Origin: Cohaesibacter celericrescens
GTDB taxonomy: Bacteria; Pseudomonadota; Alphaproteobacteria; Rhizobiales; Cohaesibacteraceae
Length of the DNA stretch: 64,000 nucleotides
Assembly: GCF_002866925.1 (NCBI RefSeq)
Contig: NZ_PKUQ01000016.1
Coordinates: 62,001-126,000 of the forward strand
Direction of reading: 5' to 3'
Part shown: one piece after another, positions 17,334 to 25,033 of the stretch
How the letters are laid out: the number at the start of each line of letters is the position of its first letter
Position numbering within the stretch: the stretch's first letter is position 1
The notes under the pieces: generated by a model
Database searches by the model: none
What the model saw: only the letters and a program-made list of their open reading frames with translations
What the model was told of the DNA's origin: nothing
Made by a program: the position numbers and the translations under genes

Positions 17334-18971
17334 CTTCTTCTTGTTTTTGCTTTTAAGGGGGATGGTTATTTTGACGAGCAAGCCATTTTCGGAATATTGG
17401 CGCTCAATCTCCCCCTGCAATTCGCCCAAAATATTAGCATCGATAAGCTTGGTCCCAAACCCCTTGTGGGTTGGGGCCTTTACTGTTTTCTGGTTTGTTT
17501 CTCTCCATAGTATTTTCAGGACTTTACGCTGGTTGTCTTCTGTCACGGTCCAAGTGACGGACAGGGTGTCCTTGGAGTTTGCAACATCACTATATTTCAA
17601 GGCATTGGTTGCCAACTCGTGGAATGTAAGCCCTAGCGCTTGCGCTGTGGCTTCGTTCAAATCCACCTTCGGGCCTGAAACCTGATCCTTATAGGAGTAT
17701 TCGCCCAAAACCTGCTCCAGCTCTTTGGCAAGCAGATCCAGCAATTCTGCCCTTTGCCAATGCGATCGTGTCAAAGCGTCCTGCGCGTTGGCCATGGCTT
17801 GCAGGCGGGCGTTAAATGAGGTGGAGAAGGCGTCCAATGAATCCGAATGCAACAAAGTCTGCCGACTGATTGCCATAATGCGTGCAATTGAGTTTTTGAT
17901 GCGGTGCTTCATTTCTCCAAGCAGCAGTTCTTTGTCTTTCAAGCTTTTCTCCGAGAGGGCCTGAAGTTTGTGCGCTGAATCCAATGCTCGCAACTGGGAT
18001 CGTGTCATGAAGGCCAGTAGTAAAGCCAGCAGGATCGAAATCGAACCAACCACATAGGGGGTGATGTCTTCAACCGTCCATGCTCCCTCGGGAAGGGTAC
18101 CAATCTCAAAAATCCATTTTCGACCCGCAAAATCCATCTCGCGGTCAATTAGAAATTCAAATTGACTTTCGGATTCCTCGAACCCTTCGCTCGTATATAG
18201 AGGGTATTCGGGCCTCTCTTTATCATAAGCTTTTAACTTGATCGGCAGCAGTGGTCTTCGGGTGAGGGCCGTCGTGAAAAAGTCTCCCGCTCTGAATGGA
18301 GAATATATGAAGCCCTTAACGGGTTGTTCGGGTTGGATTGTTTCCGTGTCATCGATGCTGTCGTCAGGGTGGTGTAGAGGCACATAAACCAAAAATCCGG
18401 CTTGCTTTTCGGACCCGATCTCCTGAACAAGCTCTACGGGCCCTGTCGCTGTCACATTGCCTGCTAACAGGGCTGATTCCATAGCGCCTCGACGGATAGG
18501 CTCATGGAACATATCAAAGCCAAGGGCGGCGTTGTTGCGAGGATCAAGTGGTTCGATTAGGGTGATGGGTGTTCTAAGGGGTTGATCGGTCGTGGGCCAT
18601 ACCGGACGATCTATGGCGTAATTCTTGATTAAATTATCTTCTATCTGTTGTTCTTGCCCGCTGCTGATCAGCTCTGCAAATCCGATACCCTGACCGCCTG
18701 GGTAATGCTCGTCCATTTCCAGCCCAGATACGAATGTATTGAATCGAGCGCGGGAAACCATCTGATCTCCCGCTGCAAAGAAAGATCTGGTCGCGCGGAG
18801 CAATGACATGTGCTGACCCAACCGCGCCGCAACCCGGTCTACGGCCTCGTCTGCAATGAGTTCGGCTTCTGCGTGGTTGGATGTTTGGGTTGCTTCACGC
18901 AGTGTATAGGACATTCCCAAACCAATTGTACAAACGGTACAAAACACAATGGGCGACAGAAGACGGTGCAT
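17325..18971 (-). CDS. CHASE-domain HWE/HisKA_2 sensor histidine kinase
   Basis: A 548-residue membrane sensor kinase. TM1 lies at about 5-22. The periplasmic CHASE domain (about 55-290) is marked by YPGGQGIGFAE, RNNAALGFDMFHEPIRRGAMESAL and FLVYVPLH. TM2 lies at about 305-323. The kinase core has phospho-accepting H356 in EMKHRIKNS, an N-box FHELATNALKYS (450-461) and WRE (489-491), the two hallmarks of HWE kinases. HWE kinases commonly phosphorylate PhyR in alphaproteobacterial general stress response, and no other response regulator is nearby, so PhyR is the likely but unproven target. No EcfG promoter seen upstream. Confidence 0.92.
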   Translation of the reverse strand: MHRLLSPIVFCTVCTIGLGMSYTLREATQTSNHAEAELIADEAVDRVAARLGQHMSLLRATRSFFAAGDQMVSRARFNTFVSGLEMDEHYPGGQGIGFAELISSGQEQQIEDNLIKNYAIDRPVWPTTDQPLRTPITLIEPLDPRNNAALGFDMFHEPIRRGAMESALLAGNVTATGPVELVQEIGSEKQAGFLVYVPLHHPDDSIDDTETIQPEQPVKGFIYSPFRAGDFFTTALTRRPLLPIKLKAYDKERPEYPLYTSEGFEESESQFEFLIDREMDFAGRKWIFEIGTLPEGAWTVEDITPYVVGSISILLALLLAFMTRSQLRALDSAHKLQALSEKSLKDKELLLGEMKHRIKNSIARIMAISRQTLLHSDSLDAFSTSFNARLQAMANAQDALTRSHWQRAELLDLLAKELEQVLGEYSYKDQVSGPKVDLNEATAQALGLTFHELATNALKYSDVANSKDTLSVTWTVTEDNQRKVLKILWRETNQKTVKAPTHKGFGTKLIDANILGELQGEIERQYSENGLLVKITIPLKSKNKKKLK

Positions 18972-19214
18972 GTGGCGATCGTTCCTAGTTGATTTGACTA
19001 TTCACTATGATTGATGTTGGCACGCGTGCAAAGCGATTTACCTACACTCAGGCGTCTTGCTGTGCATACCAACAGGTCATGCTTAAAATATTGGGGCATG
19101 TACTGATCAAATAAATTATAAATTTGGTAGAACTACGCAAAATCAAGGCTTTATAGGCGGGTTTGACCATAATGTCTTGCCAAGACGCATGTAACCTTGA
19201 TCTCTCTTTTCCTG

Positions 19215-20498
19215 TTATTGATCGCAATTATGGTCTTTTGGGGATTGTCTCGACGGCAGTAATTCTTTCACGCTTTCTATGTCTGCTGCCAGCGGCTTGT
19301 AGTGTTCAATCTGGTCAATCAGTAGCTGGCTATGTTTGGCCACCAGATCACAGAGGTCATCATTGTCGATATGGGACAGTCGCTTCAATGAGTGCGCAAG
19401 CCCTTGCGCCATGAGTATATTATTGGTCGCAGCACGCCGAATGGGGTGGTAGGCTTGACCAAACAATTGGCGTAGCGACAATCCATGCAAAACCAAGCGA
19501 ATGTCGCCGTTGTGGTCGGCTTGGGTTGAAATGTGGATATTCTCGCGGGCCATAACCGCAAAGGCCGCCGACAGGCTGTTTACGCAGGCAATCGCAGTGA
19601 AGGTATCGCTCACGCTGGGGGAGAGTGCTCTCAGGGCAATTTCGATCAGTAGATTTATTTCAAACTGAATGGTTCCTGCCTCAGAGCGCACATCATCAAT
19701 CTCGATAAAACCGGAAAGGCACTCGCAATCCAAATCCGTATCGGTATTGGCATGCATATCTACTTTTGCGATGTCGTCGCCTTTGTGCACAAAGGTTCCA
19801 TGAGCGCATGTGAAATGAATGATAGCGTCGTTTTTATGCGCCCATTCGATCAAGAGTTTCAGGTTGATATCGCCAATATATCCCGTTCTGTGGGCTTTAT
19901 AGGTGGTGGTTTTGCTCGTTTCATTCTGGCTTGGCAGGCCTTGGTTTGCACGCGTCTGGTCGGCCAATTCTGATAGGTTCTGTTGCAAGTTTTTGCTGAT
20001 TTTGGCTATTTCATCGTCAATCGTGATGGTCTCTGCCACATGGCGGACAAAATAAATCAATTGAAAGACCGACAACGCTGCGAGGATAACCGCGCCGGAG
20101 ATGGTGCCATTGGGAACGAAGTCTGAGTCAATGCTGTAGAGCGCAATGATGGAATAGAGAAAGGTGCCGCCAAAAAGCCCCGCGGTGATTTGATTGACTA
20201 GATCTGATGAAAAGCGCCTGAGCAAGCGCGGGCCTATATTTCCAGCTGCAAGGGTGAACACAAGCAGAACAATTGAGTAGGTCAGGCTTAAAGTGGTGAT
20301 GGCTCCCGTGGCGATCACGCTGAGAAGGGAACGCGCCTGATCTGTTGTCTGGATAGAGATAAATTGAGAATAGGACGAGCCTTGCAGTATTTCTTCTAGC
20401 GGCAGGGTCGCAAAGGGCATCAGGCCAATGCCAAGAGATATCAATGCTGGCACTGTGATCAGCAAAAGAAGCGGCTTGTGATAGGTCGACAATAGCAT
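19215..20498 (-). CDS. DUF2254 membrane protein
   Basis: A 427-residue inner-membrane protein of the DUF2254 family, function unknown. The N-terminal third holds four hydrophobic segments: LLLITVPALISLGIG, the SLLSVIATGAITTLSLTYSIVLLVFTLAAGNIGPRLLRRF motif region, LFGGTFLYSIIALYSI and SGAVILAALSVFQLIYFV. The rest is a soluble domain with RTGYIGDINLKLLIEWA and a Asp-rich central part, followed by helices. AGGAAAAG precedes the ATG. It is monocistronic between the CHASE kinase and the csbD-like gene, both with separate signals. Confidence 0.88.
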   Translation of the reverse strand: MLLSTYHKPLLLLITVPALISLGIGLMPFATLPLEEILQGSSYSQFISIQTTDQARSLLSVIATGAITTLSLTYSIVLLVFTLAAGNIGPRLLRRFSSDLVNQITAGLFGGTFLYSIIALYSIDSDFVPNGTISGAVILAALSVFQLIYFVRHVAETITIDDEIAKISKNLQQNLSELADQTRANQGLPSQNETSKTTTYKAHRTGYIGDINLKLLIEWAHKNDAIIHFTCAHGTFVHKGDDIAKVDMHANTDTDLDCECLSGFIEIDDVRSEAGTIQFEINLLIEIALRALSPSVSDTFTAIACVNSLSAAFAVMARENIHISTQADHNGDIRLVLHGLSLRQLFGQAYHPIRRAATNNILMAQGLAHSLKRLSHIDNDDLCDLVAKHSQLLIDQIEHYKPLAADIESVKELLPSRQSPKDHNCDQ

Positions 20499-20594
20499 GG
20501 GTCTTTTCCTGTTCGCTGCTTTTCCGCGCTTGCTTGTGATCTTACGGGCTGCACTCGCCCAGTCAAAATTAATTAAATAATTTGTTTCGACAAG

Positions 20595-20620
20595 GGAACA
20601 AAATCACGTGTAGAGGCGTT
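20595..20620 (+). promoter_or_regulatory. EcfG-type promoter for the CsbD-like gene
   Basis: GGAAC (20595-20599), 17-base spacer, CGTT (20617-20620), about 50 bases before the ATG. Confidence 0.8.
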
Positions 20621-20672
20621 TTACTTATAGATCAGATGATTGATCTGAAACGCAAATTTACACTGGAGTGAA

Positions 20673-20873
20673 ATGATGAACTGGAATCAGATTGAAGGCA
20701 ATTGGGAACAGGTCAAAGGCGAAGTGCAGAAGCAGTGGGGCGAGTTGACCAACGACGATATGGACGTCATTGCTGGCAATCGTAAGCTGCTTGCGGGCAA
20801 GCTTCAGGAACGCTACGGCAAAGCGGAAGAAGAAGTTGATCAGGAAATTGATGGCTGGCTTTCCAAAAACTGA
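20673..20873 (+). CDS. CsbD-like stress protein
   Basis: A 66-residue CsbD-family protein (YjbJ type): MNWNQIEGNWEQVKGEVQKQWGELTNDDMDVIAGNRKLLAGKLQERYGK. CsbD proteins are abundant small soluble proteins induced by general stress sigma factors in many bacteria; the molecular role is unknown. GGAG lies 5 bases upstream; a second ATG at 20676 could also be used. An EcfG-type promoter precedes it and a terminator follows within 30 bases, so it is a single-gene unit. Confidence 0.93.
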   Translation: MMNWNQIEGNWEQVKGEVQKQWGELTNDDMDVIAGNRKLLAGKLQERYGKAEEEVDQEIDGWLSKN

Positions 20874-20897
20874 TGCGCCTCAGAATTGGCGAATATG

Positions 20898-20924
20898 GAG
20901 CTCCCGTAAGGGGGCTCTTTTTTT
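20898..20924 (+). terminator. Rho-independent terminator after the CsbD-like gene
   Basis: GAGCTCCC pairs with GGGGGCTC (one G-U pair) over a 4-base loop, followed by seven T. Confidence 0.88.
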
Positions 20925-21009
20925 GTCTGCTTGCACGATCGATTGGCGGGTGTGTGTGAGGGGAGGCCGCGCTCTGTAGGTATTGGAGTCTTGTGGTTGA
21001 AATTTGCAT

Positions 21010-21040
21010 AAAAAAACGGCCCCAAATGGAGCCGTTTTTT
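21010..21040 (-). terminator. Bidirectional terminator after the DUF1328 gene
   Basis: An AAAAAACGGC-GCCGTTTTTT hairpin reads as a terminator on both strands. It lies 20 bases past the stop of the minus-strand DUF1328 gene. Confidence 0.85.
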
Positions 21041-21059
21041 AATTATTTTGAACTCGTTT

Positions 21060-21224
21060 CTATCGTCTCCGAACAAGGTGCATAATCAAAGATGCTACCA
21101 GAAAGAACAAGAACAGATAGAACAGAATTTGGGCAATACCGACAGAGGCACCTGCAATACCACCAAATCCCAACACGCCTGCGATCAAGGCGATCACGAA
21201 GAATACTAGAGCATAATAAAGCAT
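21060..21224 (-). CDS. DUF1328 / UPF0391 small membrane protein
   Basis: A 54-residue gene read directly from the minus strand: [20 protein letters not shown], then [20 protein letters not shown] and [14 protein letters not shown]. Two membrane helices around a GFGGIAG turn are the signature of the DUF1328 (UPF0391, E. coli YtjA) family, small inner-membrane proteins commonly induced by stress, role unknown. GGAG lies 6-7 bases upstream of the ATG. An EcfG-type promoter sits immediately upstream (21254-21278) and a terminator downstream. Confidence 0.9.
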   Translation of the reverse strand: MLYYALVFFVIALIAGVLGFGGIAGASVGIAQILFYLFLFFLVASLIMHLVRRR

Positions 21225-21253
21225 TTCATTTCTCCTTTTCCCTATATTATATA

Positions 21254-21278
21254 AACGGTTAGGGCGGAGATTGGTTCC
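21254..21278 (-). promoter_or_regulatory. EcfG-type promoter for the DUF1328 gene
   Basis: On the minus strand GGAAC (21278-21274), 16-base spacer, CGTT (21257-21254), 29 bases before the ATG. It lies in the 70-base gap between the DUF1328 gene and the end of phyR. Confidence 0.8.
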
Positions 21279-21294
21279 AATGAAACTGGTTCTT

Positions 21295-22080
21295 TTATGC
21301 TTCTTTCTGTTCGAAAAACAGGGCTTGGCTGATGAGGGCCTTTACCATGTCCGGGTTGAAGGGTTTGGTGACAAGGAAGGTTGGCTCGGGGCGCTCTCCG
21401 GTGAGCAAACGCTCGGGGAAGGCGGTGATAAAGATTACAGGAATGTCGCTGTCTTTGAGAATGTCTTTTACGGCATCAATACCGGATGATCCGTCTGCCA
21501 ATTGAATGTCAGCAAGCACCATTTTGGGCTTGCTTTGGTTATACAGCTCTAAGGCTTCAGTGTGGGTGCGTGCTATGCCGGTCACCGTATGGCCCAAACT
21601 CTCGACCATATGTTCGATGTCCATGGCGATCAGGGGTTCATCCTCAATAATCAATATGTCGGTCGAAACCTGTTTCGATATTTCAATCGAAGCCTGTGCA
21701 AGCAGATCAGACACACTACTTGCGTCCACACCAAGGATGGTGGCGATGTCGTCGGGTTTGAATTCTTCCACTGAGGTTAGCAAAAAGGCCTGCCGCGCGG
21801 CAGGGGACACATTTTGCAGATTTTTGGCTGCGCGCCTTTCCCATCCAAAGGGAGATTGCACTTCAGGCACATCAACAGCGCTGCTACGATAGATATGCGC
21901 AAACAATGTGTAGATCGACACTCTATCATTGCCTGTCTCAGGAAAGATGGATGTGTCGGCGATCAGTGCTTCAAGGGTTGCTGCCACATAGGCATCTCCA
22001 GAAGATTGTGATCCGGTTACTGCGCGTGCGTATCGTCGCAGGTAAGGAAGATGTGCTGCAACACGAGTAGATAACGTCAT
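21295..22080 (-). CDS. phyR: General stress response anti-anti-sigma regulator PhyR
   Basis: A 261-residue PhyR. Residues 1-135 are an EcfG-like sigma mimic ([29 protein letters not shown], later [28 protein letters not shown]). Residues 141-258 are a receiver with acidic pocket E146-D147-E148, phospho-acceptor D191 in ADIQLADG and K239 in TKPF. On phosphorylation the sigma-like domain binds NepR and frees EcfG. GGAGAGG lies upstream of the ATG. It is divergent from nepR-ecfG and has its own EcfG-type promoter, giving positive feedback. Confidence 0.97.
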   Translation of the reverse strand: MTLSTRVAAHLPYLRRYARAVTGSQSSGDAYVAATLEALIADTSIFPETGNDRVSIYTLFAHIYRSSAVDVPEVQSPFGWERRAAKNLQNVSPAARQAFLLTSVEEFKPDDIATILGVDASSVSDLLAQASIEISKQVSTDILIIEDEPLIAMDIEHMVESLGHTVTGIARTHTEALELYNQSKPKMVLADIQLADGSSGIDAVKDILKDSDIPVIFITAFPERLLTGERPEPTFLVTKPFNPDMVKALISQALFFEQKEA

Positions 22081-22127
22081 CTAAAAAGCCTCTCCATTAT
22101 GGGCATTGAACTGCTATTATAGAGGGA

Positions 22128-22152
22128 AACGCACCAAATAAAAAAAAGTTCC
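22128..22152 (-). promoter_or_regulatory. EcfG-type promoter for phyR
   Basis: On the minus strand GGAAC (22152-22148), 16-base spacer, CGTT (22131-22128), 47 bases before the phyR ATG. Its -35 element is 8 bases from that of the divergent nepR promoter, forming an inverted repeat. Confidence 0.82.
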
Positions 22153-22160
22153 TTGTGATT

Positions 22161-22185
22161 GGAACTTTTTTGGATCTGATGCGTT
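22161..22185 (+). promoter_or_regulatory. EcfG-type promoter for nepR-ecfG
   Basis: GGAAC (22161-22165), 16-base spacer, CGTT (22182-22185), 35 bases before the nepR ATG. Indicates autoregulation of the sigma factor operon. Confidence 0.82.
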
Positions 22186-22220
22186 TTAATTACGAACACG
22201 ACAAAATGACAGGCGTATAG

Positions 22221-22442
22221 ATGGTGAACAACAATCATAAAAGATTGGATCCGGCTCCCGGTGGTTTCGACGACCTTTTAGCCCCAAATGCGGGTGGGCT
22301 CGATCCAAATGATGCTATTTCGCAAAAACTCAAAGCCCTTTATTCACAGGCTGAACAGCAGGCTATACCAGACCGGTTTCTGGACCTGTTGGAAAAGCTG
22401 GATGAAGTTGAGCGTGCGAGCAAACCCTCCGAGGAAAAATGA
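22221..22442 (+). CDS. nepR: Anti-sigma factor NepR
   Basis: A 73-residue NepR, the small anti-sigma factor that sequesters EcfG and is titrated by phosphorylated PhyR. The conserved core is ISQKLKALYSQAEQQAIPDRFLDLLEKLDEVE: helix 1, the IPDRF linker and helix 2. The N-terminal 30 residues are flexible and Pro/Asn/Asp rich, as usual. It overlaps ecfG by ATGA, implying translational coupling of sigma and anti-sigma. Identification also rests on the position between phyR and ecfG. Confidence 0.95.
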   Translation: MVNNNHKRLDPAPGGFDDLLAPNAGGLDPNDAISQKLKALYSQAEQQAIPDRFLDLLEKLDEVERASKPSEEK

Positions 22443-23005
22443 GCGCTTCAGTGCAATCTCCGACTGGCAGTTTTAAACGCGACTTGCTCGCTCAACTGCC
22501 CAGCCTTCGAGCCTTTGCTATGTCGCTGTGTAATTATCACGACAAGGCAGATGATCTGGTACAGGACACTGTGATGAAAGCATGGGCCAAACAGTCAAGC
22601 TTTCAGCCTGGCACCAACTTACGCGCATGGCTCTTTACGATATTGCGTAATGAATTTTATAGCCAGATGCGCAAAAAAGGGCGAGAAGTCCAGGATCCCG
22701 ACGGTGCCTTTACCGATAATCTTGCTATTCATGCAGAACAGCACGGAAGAATGGATCTGCAAGACTTCAGCAAAGCACTGGCGGAATTGCCCGATGACCA
22801 GAGAGAGGCGATTGTTCTTGTGGGAGCATCCGGGCTCTCATATGAAGAGGCTGCAGAGGTTTGCGACTGTGCCGTTGGCACGATTAAGAGCCGGGTCAAT
22901 CGTGCCCGCAGCCGTCTGCAAGAATTGCTGAAACTGGATGGTGACACCAGCTATCTGCCGGATGAAACGTCAGCGTCTGTAACTTCGCAAGCTTTCTCCA
23001 GCTAA
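22439..23005 (+). CDS. ecfG: EcfG-type general stress sigma factor
   Basis: A 188-residue ECF sigma factor of the EcfG group. Region 2 spans about residues 15-80 (LPSLRAFAMSLCNYHDKADDLVQDTVMKAWA, NLRAWLFTILRNEFYSQMRK). Region 4 spans about 105-165 (LAELPDDQREAIVLVGASGLSYEEAAEVCDCAVGTIKSRVNRARSRL). It directs RNA polymerase to GGAAC-N16/17-CGTT promoters, of which this window carries many. GAGGAAAA inside the nepR end is its ribosome site. A strong terminator follows. Confidence 0.97.
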   Translation: MSASVQSPTGSFKRDLLAQLPSLRAFAMSLCNYHDKADDLVQDTVMKAWAKQSSFQPGTNLRAWLFTILRNEFYSQMRKKGREVQDPDGAFTDNLAIHAEQHGRMDLQDFSKALAELPDDQREAIVLVGASGLSYEEAAEVCDCAVGTIKSRVNRARSRLQELLKLDGDTSYLPDETSASVTSQAFSS

Positions 23006-23026
23006 GCTTGCTCTATATCGATTCAT

Positions 23027-23077
23027 AAAAAACCCATCCCCCTCACGCCTTTTGGCAGATGAGGGGGATGGGTTTTG
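23027..23077 (+). terminator. Strong terminator after nepR-ecfG
   Basis: AAACCCATCCCCCTCA pairs with TGAGGGGGATGGGTTT, a 16-bp perfect stem with a 15-base loop, followed by a T-rich stretch. Confidence 0.9.
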
Positions 23078-23146
23078 TTTTGGCCTGTCTTTTGTCTGAC
23101 ATCTGCGACGACAGGCACGGCATCAGAGAGAGGCTGTTAATCCGCT

Positions 23147-23368
23147 CTAGCTCGTTGCCGGATCGACGCCTTGGTCTTGAAGCGCAAGCTCGATTAGGCG
23201 TGGGTCGTTGTCTTGTCCGTCATCCTCAATTCCCGTGCTTTTTGCTAAAGCTGTGGACTCAGCGCTGGCGTCAAATAGCATTTGTTTGAGCTGTTCGACG
23301 ATATATTGACGCGAGTGTGATGGAGAGGAAACCAGGCTGTCGATTTTATTTTTGACTGTGGTGGTCAT
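23147..23368 (-). CDS. Small protein of unknown function downstream of dps
   Basis: A 73-residue soluble protein, not recognised: MTTTVKNKIDSLVSSPSHSR, then YIVEQLKQMLFDASAESTAL and a Asp-rich tail DDGQDNDPRLIELALQDQGVD. It is predicted mostly helical, without signal or membrane segment. AGAGAAA lies about 10 bases upstream. It follows dps on the same strand after a 100-base gap containing a perfect hairpin, so it may be a weakly read-through or separately transcribed gene. A plus-strand frame overlaps it (23059-23289) but has a less protein-like composition. Confidence 0.55.
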   Translation of the reverse strand: MTTTVKNKIDSLVSSPSHSRQYIVEQLKQMLFDASAESTALAKSTGIEDDGQDNDPRLIELALQDQGVDPATS

Positions 23369-23402
23369 GATAATGGTTTCTCTGTTCTTGCATTCTTATC
23401 AT

Positions 23403-23428
23403 GCGGGAGCAAAATGGTTTGCTCCCGC
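23403..23428. repeat. Perfect hairpin downstream of dps
   Basis: GCGGGAGCAAA and TTTGCTCCCGC form an 11-bp stem with a 4-base loop. There is no T run on either strand, so it may be an mRNA 3' stabiliser or a weak terminator of dps. Confidence 0.6.
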
Positions 23429-23468
23429 CACCGGTGTGGCTGTTTTAGTAAGGGGTGGCGTGCATCTG

Positions 23469-23978
23469 TTATGAGATTACAGAGCGGAGCATCCAAAGAG
23501 CTTGCTCATGAAATGTCAAACGAGCTGTCAACATGTCTTCGGTCACCATGTCGCCTGCATCCCCGGCCTTTCTGGCGGTTTTGCGGATTTTACGGACCAC
23601 TGTTTCGTGCAGTGCAATCAGGTCATGGACCATGTCACCGGCTTGCGTGTTGTTGACGCTCTGTTTACTGGGGGAAAATGAGCTAACATCAGAGAATGTT
23701 GCTGGTGCCAGATGGCCCAACGCTCTAACCCGTTCCGCAATCACATCCGTGGCGGCAAACAGATCATTATAATGCGCCTCGGTCAGCTCATGCAGTGGCT
23801 TGAATAAGGGGCCAACAACATTCCAGTGATATATATGACTGGTAATCATTAGCCGATATGTTGAACTCAGGATGTCGGACAGGGTTTTTGCGGTGTCTTT
23901 TCGATATTTGTCGCTCAAACCAATGTTCATGTCTGACGGTTTGGTTTCTGATTTCAATATTTCGCTAGTCTTAGACAC
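23469..23978 (-). CDS. dps: Dps-family DNA-protecting ferritin-like protein
   Basis: A 169-residue Dps, which forms dodecamers that oxidise and store iron and protect DNA. The ferroxidase site is visible: SHIYHWNVVGPLFKPLHELTEAHYNDLFAATDVIAERVRALG supplies the His, Asp and Glu ligands at the dimer interface. MLTARLTFHEQALWMLRSVI is the C-terminal helix. The start is GTG at 23978 with AGGACGAG upstream. It is 59 bases downstream of the yqjE-like gene on the same strand, and no EcfG core lies directly in front, so it is probably read from the promoter near 24.85 kb. Confidence 0.94.
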   Translation of the reverse strand: MSKTSEILKSETKPSDMNIGLSDKYRKDTAKTLSDILSSTYRLMITSHIYHWNVVGPLFKPLHELTEAHYNDLFAATDVIAERVRALGHLAPATFSDVSSFSPSKQSVNNTQAGDMVHDLIALHETVVRKIRKTARKAGDAGDMVTEDMLTARLTFHEQALWMLRSVIS

Positions 23979-24037
23979 AGCTCGTCCTTTCTGAAAAGTG
24001 GTTTTGATGATGTTCGCGAGGTACTTGTTTGGGCGGA

Positions 24038-24463
24038 TTATTGGTCATCAGAGGTGCTTTTGCGCAGCAAAAATGCGGCACCCAAAAGACCTGCCCCCGC
24101 AACCATCATCATGGTTGGCGATTTTGAAAAGGCGCCGATCAACGCTCCGGTCGCAACAATATCCGAACCATTTGTCTGGACTTGTTGGTCGCGTTTTTTG
24201 CGTTGATGGCGAATGATCTTGAGCCCTAAGAGCATTGCAGCTCCGAGCATCAGCGAGGCCGCAGACAGGGCCAGTGCAGCCGGCGCTGCCCCGTACTCTT
24301 CCATCAGAGCAACAAAGACAGCGACCATGCCAAACAGGTAACAGGTCAGGAACGCCAAGCCTGCAAAGGCTATGAACAGGCTGTCCTGATAGGTGCGCTT
24401 GACCTTCTGTTTGACCTTGGTGCTAGCCTGTCCTGCAATGATTGAAAAGAGAGGGCCAATCAT
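24038..24463 (-). CDS. YqjE/holin-superfamily-like membrane protein
   Basis: A 141-residue inner-membrane protein with two strong hydrophobic segments in the middle (SLFIAFAGLAFLTCYLFGMVAVFVALM and AAPAALALSAASLMLGAAMLLGLKII), then a basic stretch (RHQRKKRDQQ) and a Gly/Ala-rich C-terminal segment MMMVAGAGLLGAAFLL. This layout fits the phage-holin-superfamily/DUF1469 proteins that accompany YqjD in E. coli (YqjD-YqjE). It abuts the DUF883-like gene with no gap, so they are translationally linked. Function unknown, presumably envelope stress. Confidence 0.6.
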   Translation of the reverse strand: MIGPLFSIIAGQASTKVKQKVKRTYQDSLFIAFAGLAFLTCYLFGMVAVFVALMEEYGAAPAALALSAASLMLGAAMLLGLKIIRHQRKKRDQQVQTNGSDIVATGALIGAFSKSPTMMMVAGAGLLGAAFLLRKSTSDDQ

Positions 24464-24793
24464 TTATTTACGCACCAGCATCGCGGCCAGAAAACCAGCG
24501 CCGACTGCTATTCCAAGGGCAGCAAGAGGCTTTTTGCGCACCTGAAGCATAAGCTTTGCTTCCAGTTCACCTGCTTCTGTATTGAGGGCCTTGATGGCTT
24601 CTTGTGATTTTTCGGCCATAGCCTGAGCAGTCTGTTTTGCTTGATTGCTCAATTCATCGGCCTTTGATGCGCCGCCATTTGATAGCATTTTTGTCAAACT
24701 CGCAATATCGTCGCGGATCTGTAAAACCTGTCCATCCAGTTCTTCAAGAGTGGGCGCTTTGGTCTTGTTTGCTACTGTATTGTTGGCTGGCAT
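24464..24793 (-). CDS. DUF883 / YqjD-ElaB-like membrane-anchored protein
   Basis: A 109-residue protein with a long amphipathic coiled-coil helix (about residues 15-90, VLQIRDDIASLTKML...AKQTAQAMAEKSQEAIKALNTEAGELEAKL) and a C-terminal anchor KKPLAALGIAVGAGFLAAMLVRK. The ending is the signature of the YqjD/ElaB/YgaM family, inner-membrane proteins that in E. coli bind ribosomes in stationary phase under RpoS. GGAG precedes the ATG. It heads the run yqjD-like, yqjE-like, dps. A near-consensus EcfG site lies upstream. Confidence 0.82.
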   Translation of the reverse strand: MPANNTVANKTKAPTLEELDGQVLQIRDDIASLTKMLSNGGASKADELSNQAKQTAQAMAEKSQEAIKALNTEAGELEAKLMLQVRKKPLAALGIAVGAGFLAAMLVRK

Positions 24794-24829
24794 TTGTCAT
24801 CTCCATTGTTGTTCGAGTGATACCTAACC

Positions 24830-24854
24830 AATGATCTGACGGGGGAATGGTTCC
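24830..24854 (-). promoter_or_regulatory. Near-consensus EcfG-type promoter for the yqjD-yqjE-dps run
   Basis: On the minus strand GGAAC (24854-24850), 16-base spacer, CATT (24833-24830), one mismatch to CGTT. It lies 36 bases before the DUF883 start. Confidence 0.45.
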
Positions 24855-24889
24855 GGAAAAACCGGGCAGAAAAAATATTTAAGTTTTAC

Positions 24890-24914
24890 GGAACAAACCT
24901 GGCTCTGGTGCGTT
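24890..24914 (+). promoter_or_regulatory. EcfG-type promoter for the MscS channel gene
   Basis: GGAAC (24890-24894), 16-base spacer, CGTT (24911-24914). The channel start is 119 bases downstream, leaving a leader of about 110 bases. Confidence 0.75.
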
Positions 24915-25033
24915 GAGACACGAGGACCAAATTATCGAAGATGAGAAATGTCGTTTGCTTGAGCGTTGTCCCGCTTCTGTGTGCATTCTGTCTGCGACAA
25001 AATAAAAGGCCATCAGACTAAGGAGCTCTCGAT

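Noticed and set aside
18961..18990. GTTCC near the CHASE kinase start as an EcfG promoter
   Set aside because: No AACG at the right distance and the position overlaps the start codon.
23059..23289. Plus-strand open frame overlapping the 73-residue minus-strand gene
   Set aside because: Starts within the ecfG terminator and has a less protein-like composition than the opposite frame.
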